A stretch of DNA of 46,290 bases from Collinsella sp. (GTDB lineage: Bacteria; Actinomycetota; Coriobacteriia; Coriobacteriales; Coriobacteriaceae). Within the stretch, counting starts at the first letter, position 1; every line of letters starts with the position of its first letter. Made by a program: the position numbers and the translations under genes. Below, in pieces: positions 41,863 to 46,290 of the stretch. The notes below the pieces were generated by a model, which saw only the letters and a list, made by a program, of their open reading frames with translations, made no database searches and was not told the DNA's origin. Where the stretch lies: the NCBI GenBank assembly GCA_018376905.1, contig JAHAAK010000017.1:1-46290 (forward strand), written 5' to 3'.

Positions 41863-41987
41863 GGTCCCGAATCGGTGTTGCCTCCCGGCGCAAACCGCAG
41901 GGGGAGCGATATTTTGCAGCACGAAGTGCGTAGCAAAATATCGCTCATGCCCGAGGACGCGCCGGGAGGCAACACCGATTCGGGACC
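41863..41987. repeat. Compound palindrome C (inverted relative to A)
   Basis: Perfect 29-bp outer arms (41863-41891 with 41959-41987) are unrelated in sequence to those of element A. The inner stem is a perfect 14-bp GAGCGATATTTTGC (41904-41917 with 41933-41946), with a tip GCAC-GAA-GTGC (41919-41929). Read on the minus strand, the internal loop is GTCCTCGGGCAT on one side and CCCCTGCGGTTT on the other, matching element A (GTCCTCG..CAT, CTGCGG), and the tip loop is TTC as in A. The rest of the 593-base gap (41539-42131) has no gene. Confidence 0.9.
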
Positions 41988-42044
41988 GGACATATAGATC
42001 TACCTGCTCATTTACAAATTCGTAAACTTTTTTCAAAAAAGTGC

Positions 42045-42074
42045 TTGCACAGTTCTCGAATCATAGGTTATTAT
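42045..42074 (+). promoter_or_regulatory. Promoter of tRNA-Leu
   Basis: TTGCAC (42045-42050) and TATTAT (42069-42074) are 18 bases apart. A run TTTTTT-C-AAAAAA-GTGC stands directly upstream of the -35. The same arrangement precedes the tRNA-Gly array at 45516, which supports both. Confidence 0.65.
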
Positions 42075-42131
42075 CTTCCTCGTTGAACGCGCGGGTCCAA
42101 CAAAACGAACTGCGAATCAACAACATAGCAT

Positions 42132-42221
42132 GTCGGAGTGGCGGAATTGGCAGACGCGCTAGCTTGAGGTGCTAGTGACCGCTTTTTGGTCATGCGGGTT
42201 CAAGTCCCGCCTCCGACACCA
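42132..42221 (+). tRNA. tRNA-Leu (GAG)
   Basis: The acceptor stem GTCGGAG / CTCCGAC closes the gene, with discriminator A and an encoded CCA (42219-42221). The anticodon stem CTAGC / GCTAG holds the loop TTGAGGT, giving anticodon GAG (leucine CUC/CUU). The long variable arm (GACCGC...GGTC) is the class II form expected of tRNA-Leu, and the T-arm GCGGGTTCAAGTCCCGC is canonical. Confidence 0.97.
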
Positions 42222-42232
42222 TCGCATTTGAG

Positions 42233-42254
42233 AAGCCTCTTCGGAGGCTTTTTT
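42233..42254 (+). terminator. Terminator after tRNA-Leu
   Basis: AAGCCTC (42233-42239), loop TTCG, GAGGCTT (42244-42250), then TTTT. A compact tetraloop terminator. Confidence 0.9.
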
Positions 42255-42280
42255 GTTACCGATAGACGGTGGGGTCCACG

Positions 42281-44626
42281 ATGGAAACGCTTGAACGCAA
42301 CGAGTGGGCAGACGTTGCCCAACTAGTCGAGATCACGAGCGATGCTGTCATCATCTGCGAGCTCGACGGAACCATTCTGCATGTGAATAATCGCTTACTT
42401 GGGTTGATGTGCGAGGAACGCGCCGATGTCATCGGTGGAGATGTTAAAGACGTCCTGTACTCGTCCGCTTTTGAACGTGCGACGGAACATCGTCTGCCAT
42501 TTGAAACTGATGGCTCCGAGAACGAACTGATGCTCAAGCTGAGTGACGGCTCTTTTATCCCCGTCTTGGTTCGCGCGGGCTCCGTAACGCCTCCACGCAT
42601 CTTTGGGCGCCGCGCACCACGTGTCCTAGTGGCGCTTCACAGTATCGAGGAACAGTATTCTCACGACCGTCAACTTAAGCGTGCGTTATCGGAGCTTAGA
42701 GTTGCGAACAAGCGTCTCTCTGGCACTCTCTCGGTCATTATGAGCACTGTGGGCTCCGATGAGCTGCCCAGCCTACTTGATACCGTTTTGAACCAGCTTG
42801 TAGGAACGCTCGATGCTTCGGGTGCCGCTATCTATTTTTCTGAGAGCGGCGGTTTTAAACTTCGCGGTGTTTCCAAGGAGCTGTACGACAGCTACCTGCC
42901 TGAGTTTTTGCCGTATGGCGCTGGCATTCCGACGTATGTTCTTCGTGAGTCGCGTGCCTGTCGCTTGTCGATTCAACAGGACCTTGAGGGTGATAAGGCC
43001 GCCTCCGGTATGTTTATGGACTTGGACAATCGTTCTAAGCACCTGTTGCGCATGCAGGATATGCCTCCGTACCGCAGTGAGATCTGTCTTCCCGTTTTTT
43101 ACGGTACGCAGATTCTTGGCGTGCTGGAAGTTGGTTGGAAACGCCCTCAGGCACCGCTCGCCTATGACGTTAATGTGCTCGAGGTCATTTGCGATTACCT
43201 GTCTATCCAGCTGGTCGGCATGGCATCGAGCCTTCGCTCCCGTCGCACGGCCGAGCTTGGCCGCTCGCTCAATGTCTTGCGTGATGAGTTGTTTACCTTT
43301 CTAGACGATTCCGCCGCGGCTACCCAGGCGGTATCGTCCGAGATCTGCAATATGCTTAACTGCCATTTTTGCCCTGTTGAGTATGACGCCAGTCTGGATT
43401 CCTACGTCATAGATTTTGAAGGCGGTAGTCGCGTTGCTTTGCCGGACGATCCCGAGAGGCTTTTCTTTTCCACGACGGCGCCGGCGGCACGTCTGGGAGC
43501 TGGCCCTGATGGCTTTGAGGCATCTGTTTTGGGCGGTACGAGTGCCGAGGACCTTAAACACGTCCGTATAACTCGCGTTGACGAATCGATGCCTATGGGA
43601 GGCTGGCTTAGGGCGCATGGTCTGCCTTGTCAAGGTCTCTACGTCGACTCCGGCATCGAGGCGGGTCGCCCGCGCTCTGAGGGTGATGGCAAGCACAGTA
43701 ACGACGCGATTGTTCCTGCTTCTGTTGCGAAGAGCCCGACGACGCGCGCGCTGCTGCTTCGTGATGGTAGCCAAGAGCCGATTGATGACCTTGAATATGA
43801 CTACTTGGTGCACTTGGCGCATGACTTTGAACTGATCTATGAGGGAGAGTCTCAAAAGCGCGAAGAGCGCCATATCGCTCAGACCCTTCAGATTGGCATG
43901 AGAAATTCCCTGGGGGATGTTCCGGGTATCGCAACCGATTCGGTGTACCTGTCGGCCACGAATTCGGCGTTGGTCGGAGGCGATTTCTATACGCTCATTC
44001 GTCTTCCCGACGACTGCGCCGTCATGATTCTGGGTGATGTGTCTGGCAAAGGCATTGAGGCCGCATCGATGTCCGCGCTCGTCAAGACGGCCCTGACGGC
44101 ATATGCCTGGGAGGGCGCTGGACCGGCCCGCATGGCACGCTCCCTTAACAGCATGCTCATGGGCTTTTCGAGGGTCGAGACGTTCGTGACGGCCTTTATC
44201 GCCAAGATTGACCTTAAAGCCGGACGCGCAACGTATTGTTCGGCGGGCCATCCTCCGACCATGGTCATCAGGCCAGAGTCGATGCCGCTGGGTGGCGGCG
44301 AGGCCCGTGGGGGAGAGGTTGAGCTGCTTGGATGCCAATCGGGCGTAATCGGTGCCTTTGAGAGCATGGTGTACGAGACGGGCGTGTTTACGTTTGCCCC
44401 CGGCGACATGCTCTTCATGTATACGGATGGAACGATTGAGGCCCGCGACCGCACCGGAGCGTTCTTTGGCGAGCAGCGCTTGCGCGACCTTCTGCTCTCT
44501 GTCTCGGGTGAGGGCGTATCGGGCATTTGCGGCAAGGTCTTGGGCGAGCTTGACCGATTTACCGAATCGGCGCTGGACGATGACATTGCATTGGTGTCCC
44601 TTGAGTTTTTACGGGGTCGTTCATAG
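42281..44626 (+). CDS. PAS-GAF SpoIIE-family protein phosphatase
   Basis: Cytoplasmic sensor phosphatase of 781 residues. Residues about 8-125 look like a PAS domain (VEITSDAVIICELDGTILHVNNRLLGLM). A short coiled coil and a GAF-like domain follow (about 155-315, ending in LPVFYGTQILGVLEVGW). A less clear region covers about 320-540. The C-terminal PP2C-type domain has metal-binding GGDFYTLI (D568) and GDVSGKGIEAA (D586). SAGHPPTMVI, FMYTDGTIEARD and DDDIALV follow. Such proteins dephosphorylate STAS-domain anti-sigma antagonists. The next gene encodes such a STAS domain fused to a kinase. The start ATG 42281 has GGTGGGG upstream (a GTG at 42269 is possible). No membrane segments are visible. 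It lies just downstream of the tRNA-Leu terminator. Confidence 0.88.
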   Translation: METLERNEWADVAQLVEITSDAVIICELDGTILHVNNRLLGLMCEERADVIGGDVKDVLYSSAFERATEHRLPFETDGSENELMLKLSDGSFIPVLVRAGSVTPPRIFGRRAPRVLVALHSIEEQYSHDRQLKRALSELRVANKRLSGTLSVIMSTVGSDELPSLLDTVLNQLVGTLDASGAAIYFSESGGFKLRGVSKELYDSYLPEFLPYGAGIPTYVLRESRACRLSIQQDLEGDKAASGMFMDLDNRSKHLLRMQDMPPYRSEICLPVFYGTQILGVLEVGWKRPQAPLAYDVNVLEVICDYLSIQLVGMASSLRSRRTAELGRSLNVLRDELFTFLDDSAAATQAVSSEICNMLNCHFCPVEYDASLDSYVIDFEGGSRVALPDDPERLFFSTTAPAARLGAGPDGFEASVLGGTSAEDLKHVRITRVDESMPMGGWLRAHGLPCQGLYVDSGIEAGRPRSEGDGKHSNDAIVPASVAKSPTTRALLLRDGSQEPIDDLEYDYLVHLAHDFELIYEGESQKREERHIAQTLQIGMRNSLGDVPGIATDSVYLSATNSALVGGDFYTLIRLPDDCAVMILGDVSGKGIEAASMSALVKTALTAYAWEGAGPARMARSLNSMLMGFSRVETFVTAFIAKIDLKAGRATYCSAGHPPTMVIRPESMPLGGGEARGGEVELLGCQSGVIGAFESMVYETGVFTFAPGDMLFMYTDGTIEARDRTGAFFGEQRLRDLLLSVSGEGVSGICGKVLGELDRFTESALDDDIALVSLEFLRGRS

Positions 44627-44704
44627 ACGACGCTGGGCGGGCTGAATCCGTACGGTTGGGGAAACGAATGCATCGAGTGGGCTTTTTTGGGGAACCATGG
44701 TCGT

Positions 44705-45451
44705 ATGAATGAGTGGAATGACATAGCGGTTTTGACGCCACCAGGCGATATCGACATCGCCACGGTGCCTGCGCTGCGTCGGCGGTTGGATGCTTTGATT
44801 GGCCGCGGCGTGCGTCGTGTCGTCATCAACTGTCAGGCTGTTAGCTTTATCGATTCTACGGGCTTGGCATTCCTGCTTACGCGCGCTCGTGAGCTTATGA
44901 GGCGAGAAGGCCTGCTTTCGCTCGTCAATGCATCAGGTGAAGTTGTTCGCTTTTTGGAGATCGCTCGTCTTGTCGATATCCTTCATGTCGCGGGGCCGGC
45001 ACGGGAGTCAATTCCTGCCATTCCGGTGGGGGAGCTGCCTCGCTGGAGTAAGAGCGTTGAGGTCCGTCAGGGTATCGAGAATCTTCCATACTACCGACAT
45101 CGCATCGCCGAACTCCTTGAATCGCTTCCGTTGCGCCGTGACGAGCGCTACGATGTCGCATTGGCGTCGGGGGAGGCGCTGGGTAATGCCTATGACCATG
45201 CGGGCGGTATCGGGTGCGTCCTGACGGTTCAGGCCTATGGCGATCGCGTTGTGGTTGAGGTGCTTGATCGAGGTGCCGGCTATTCTATCGATGAAACGAG
45301 CGAGCCGGTCGCATCTGAGGAACGCGGCCGTGGTATCAAGCTTATGCGTATGCTCGTCGATAACGTGGAGGTTGCTCGTCGTACGGACGGCGCCGGCACG
45401 CGCGTGCAGATGGTGAAGCTGTTTGGCGGAGCGCTGGAATCGTGTGCCTAG
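44705..45451 (+). CDS. STAS anti-sigma antagonist fused to RsbW-type histidine-kinase-like ATPase
   Basis: One chain of 248 residues joins two normally separate partner-switching parts. Residues 1-98 are a STAS domain with the phospho-acceptor serine in FIDSTGLAF (S51). Residues about 125-248 are a GHKL ATPase of the anti-sigma kinase type: N-box EALGNAYDHA (157-166), G1 box DRGAGY (188-193) and G2 box GRGIKLM (208-214). In classical systems the kinase phosphorylates the STAS serine to release or hold a sigma factor, and a SpoIIE phosphatase reverses it. That phosphatase is the upstream gene. No sigma factor is adjacent. ATG 44705 is preceded by GGGGAA about ten bases away. Confidence 0.87.
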   Translation: MNEWNDIAVLTPPGDIDIATVPALRRRLDALIGRGVRRVVINCQAVSFIDSTGLAFLLTRARELMRREGLLSLVNASGEVVRFLEIARLVDILHVAGPARESIPAIPVGELPRWSKSVEVRQGIENLPYYRHRIAELLESLPLRRDERYDVALASGEALGNAYDHAGGIGCVLTVQAYGDRVVVEVLDRGAGYSIDETSEPVASEERGRGIKLMRMLVDNVEVARRTDGAGTRVQMVKLFGGALESCA

Positions 45452-45515
45452 CCAATCGCTTTAGCGCGTTTGGCTACTAAGAACATGCGGCAGGCAAGTT
45501 TTTTGAAAAAAGTAC

Positions 45516-45544
45516 TTGCGTCTTTTGGACAACTCGCGTAAATT
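45516..45544 (+). promoter_or_regulatory. Promoter of the tRNA-Gly/Cys/Gly array
   Basis: TTGCGT (45516-45521) and TAAATT (45539-45544) are 17 bases apart. Upstream is TTTTTT-G-AAAAAA-GTAC, nearly the same as before tRNA-Leu. The 105-base gap after the STAS-kinase gene also holds a weak inverted repeat at about 45450-45472. Confidence 0.6.
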
Positions 45545-45556
45545 AATAACCCGCAA

Positions 45557-45632
45557 GCGGACATGGCTCAGTTGGTAGAGCACAACCTTGCCAAGGTTGG
45601 GGTCGCGGGTTCGAGCCCCGTTGTCCGCTCCA
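45557..45632 (+). tRNA. tRNA-Gly (GCC), copy 1
   Basis: 76 bases. The acceptor stem is GCGGACA / TGTCCGC, discriminator T, CCA encoded. The anticodon loop TTGCCAA is closed by CAACC / GGTTG, giving anticodon GCC. The T-arm GCGGGTTCGAGCCCCGT is canonical. The gene is identical to copy 2 at 45783-45858. Confidence 0.97.
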
Positions 45633-45642
45633 TTGCATTTCC

Positions 45643-45665
45643 GGACCGTTTAGGCGGTCCTTTTT
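45643..45665 (+). terminator. Terminator after tRNA-Gly copy 1
   Basis: GGACCG (45643-45648) / CGGTCC (45655-45660), then TTTTT. Only one base separates the T-run from the tRNA-Cys gene, so it may instead be a processing hairpin within the array. Confidence 0.7.
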
Positions 45666-45666
45666 C

Positions 45667-45740
45667 GGCGAAGTGGCCAAGTGGTAAGGCAGAGGCCTGC
45701 AAAGCCTTTACCCCCGGTTCGAATCCGGGCTTCGCCTCCA
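45667..45740 (+). tRNA. tRNA-Cys (GCA)
   Basis: 74 bases. The acceptor stem is GGCGAAG / CTTCGCC, discriminator T as expected for cysteine, CCA encoded. The anticodon loop CTGCAAA gives GCA. The T-arm CCGGTTCGAATCCGG is canonical. Confidence 0.97.
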
Positions 45741-45749
45741 GGCAACATC

Positions 45750-45776
45750 CGGGCGCTCCGGCGCCCGTTTTGTTTT
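45750..45776 (+). terminator. Terminator after tRNA-Cys
   Basis: CGGGCGC (45750-45756), loop TCCG, GCGCCCG (45761-45767), then TTTTGTTTT. Confidence 0.8.
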
Positions 45777-45782
45777 ACATAT

Positions 45783-45858
45783 GCGGACATGGCTCAGTTG
45801 GTAGAGCACAACCTTGCCAAGGTTGGGGTCGCGGGTTCGAGCCCCGTTGTCCGCTCCA
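45783..45858 (+). tRNA. tRNA-Gly (GCC), copy 2
   Basis: 76 bases, same sequence as the copy at 45557-45632. It is followed by its own terminator. Its last 18 bases, GCCCCGTTGTCCGCTCCA, recur at 46028-46045. Confidence 0.97.
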
Positions 45859-45866
45859 AGTGTAAT

Positions 45867-45897
45867 AGCCCGACTACCACGGTAGCCGGGCTTTTTT
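45867..45897 (+). terminator. Terminator after tRNA-Gly copy 2
   Basis: AGCCCGACTACC (45867-45878) pairs with GGTAGCCGGGCT (45881-45892) with one mismatch, followed by TTTTT. Confidence 0.85.
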
Positions 45898-45902
45898 GTA
45901 CC

Positions 45903-46027
45903 CATCGCCTGGGCTCGAACCCGAGAGGGAGCGAGCGTTAAGCAAACGCGGAGCGTTTGTAGCGAGCTGGCGAGGTCGCCGGCAGGCGGCCGAAGCCGGT
46001 GCGGATCCGCGAAGCGGATACGCGGAC
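45903..46027. repeat. GC-rich hairpin array between tRNA-Gly and its 3'-end remnant
   Basis: A series of tight inverted repeats: CTCG-AACC-CGAG (45914-45925), GCAAACGC-GGA-GCGTTTGT (45942-45960), GGTCGCC-GGCA-GGCGGCC (45974-45991) and ATCCGC-GAA-GCGGAT (46005-46019). It starts with a T-arm-like GGGCTCGAACCCG. No protein gene is credible. It may be a small mobile or recombinational insert at a tRNA 3' end. Confidence 0.6.
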
Positions 46028-46045
46028 GCCCCGTTGTCCGCTCCA
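46022..46045 (+). pseudogene. tRNA-Gly remnant (acceptor-arm ends only)
   Basis: GCGGAC (46022-46027), the first six bases of the tRNA-Gly genes, is joined directly to GCCCCGTTGTCCGCTCCA (46028-46045), their last 18 bases. The D-arm, anticodon arm and half of the T-arm are missing. A strong terminator nine bases later matches the tRNA-plus-terminator pattern of the array. It is either an internally deleted third tRNA-Gly or an attachment-site-like duplication. Confidence 0.7.
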
Positions 46046-46054
46046 ACTATCTTA

Positions 46055-46080
46055 CGCGGTTCTAACGAACCGCGTTTTTT
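46055..46080 (+). terminator. Terminator after the tRNA remnant
   Basis: CGCGGTTC (46055-46062), loop TAAC, GAACCGCG (46067-46074), then TTTTTT. A textbook intrinsic terminator. Confidence 0.92.
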
Positions 46081-46091
46081 GTTGACGCTGC

Positions 46092-46195
46092 GCGAGCCCC
46101 GGGCACCCCATCTTGCCCCTCAATCGTCGGTCGCGTACATAAAATACGCTTCCCTCCTCTTTCGCGGCAACCTGGGGCACCCGGAGCCCGCTCGC
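46092..46195. repeat. Dispersed palindromic element, copy R2 (minus orientation)
   Basis: Read on the minus strand, its centre GAAAGAGGAGGGAAGCGTA...TGTACGCGACCGACGATTGA matches R1 at 27249-27346, which differs at only a few positions. The outer arms (46092 onward with 46166-46195) are GC-rich and pair imperfectly but are unlike those of R1. Confidence 0.75.
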
Positions 46196-46229
46196 TCATA
46201 TGACCCAATCCGCTGTCAAGAGCCACAAT

Positions 46230-46265
46230 GGCCCCGCCGACCGCTTGCAATCGGTCGGCGGGGCC
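46230..46265. terminator. Long perfect hairpin near the window end
   Basis: A perfect 14-bp stem GGCCCCGCCGACCG (46230-46243) / CGGTCGGCGGGGCC (46252-46265) with loop CTTGCAAT. There is no T-run on either strand. It may end a gene lying beyond the window or be another intergenic palindrome. Nothing else is seen from 46196 to 46290. Confidence 0.45.
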
Positions 46266-46290
46266 TGCCGTTGAACCCGTCCCGGTCCGC

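Noticed and set aside
41553..41987. Elements A and C as an IS or MITE pair
   Set aside because: No transposase relics, no convincing target duplications, and the terminal arms of the two are unrelated in sequence, unlike terminal repeats of one transposon family.
41821..42036. A 71-codon minus-strand open frame over element C
   Set aside because: It lies within a perfect palindrome and has no ribosome site or recognisable product. The inverted repeat explains the openness.
45708..46046. A 112-codon open frame on the minus strand across the tRNA genes
   Set aside because: Its product contains the well-known spurious reading of a tRNA gene in reverse (NGARTRDPNLGKVVLYQLSH). It overlaps tRNA-Cys, tRNA-Gly and their terminators, so it is not a protein gene.

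Overview
The window looks like a chromosomal segment of a Coriobacteriia actinobacterium, most likely Collinsella or a close relative. The reasons are a G+C-rich coding style, the actinobacterial gene order uvrC / rapZ-whiA-gap-pgk-tpiA-secG, Sec/Tat lipoprotein transport systems of gut anaerobe type, and no oxygen-dependent metabolism in view. This assignment is inferred from gene content and order; no database was searched.

Layout. 0.2-3.7 kb: coaE, a small lytic transglycosylase and uvrB on the plus strand. 3.8-9.9 kb: four minus-strand genes, namely two unrelated FAD oxidoreductases, an Mrp-type Fe-S carrier ATPase and an LTA-synthase-like membrane sulfatase. 10.1-17.3 kb: uvrA, ybaK, murJ and uvrC, so all three excinuclease subunits lie within 16 kb. 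17.6-28.1 kb: a sialic-acid (nan) catabolic cluster. It has an Opp-family ABC importer with a permease-ATPase fusion (Sat type), an AXE-family esterase, a degenerate copy of that esterase, N-acetylneuraminate lyase, a ROK kinase and NanE. The cluster sits where uvrC and rapZ are usually close neighbours. 28.1-35.3 kb: rapZ, whiA, gap, pgk, tpiA, gpmI, secG. 35.6-41.5 kb: a classical oppABCDF oligopeptide importer. 41.5-42.1 kb: a gene-free stretch filled with large palindromes. 42.1-46.3 kb: tRNA-Leu, a PAS-GAF-SpoIIE phosphatase, a STAS/RsbW-kinase fusion, a tRNA-Gly/Cys/Gly array, a decayed tRNA-Gly end and more palindromes.

How the genes work together. The nan cluster can import a free sialic acid, probably remove O-acetyl groups, cleave it to ManNAc and pyruvate, phosphorylate ManNAc and epimerise ManNAc-6-P to GlcNAc-6-P. 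No sialidase, nagA/nagB or transcription regulator is present in the window. The long leader of the operon folds on paper into a three-way junction followed by a hairpin that covers the satA ribosome-binding site.

Most unusual content. (1) Two compound palindromes at 41553-41684 and 41863-41987. Each has perfect 29-bp outer arms of unrelated sequence but, in opposite orientations, they share the same internal-loop motifs. (2) A second dispersed palindrome family (27249-27346 and 46092-46195) with compensatory changes. (3) A pseudo-esterase whose nucleophile serine is glycine, translationally overlapping its active paralogue. (4) The structured satA leader. (5) A tRNA-Gly 3'-end remnant that still has its own terminator.
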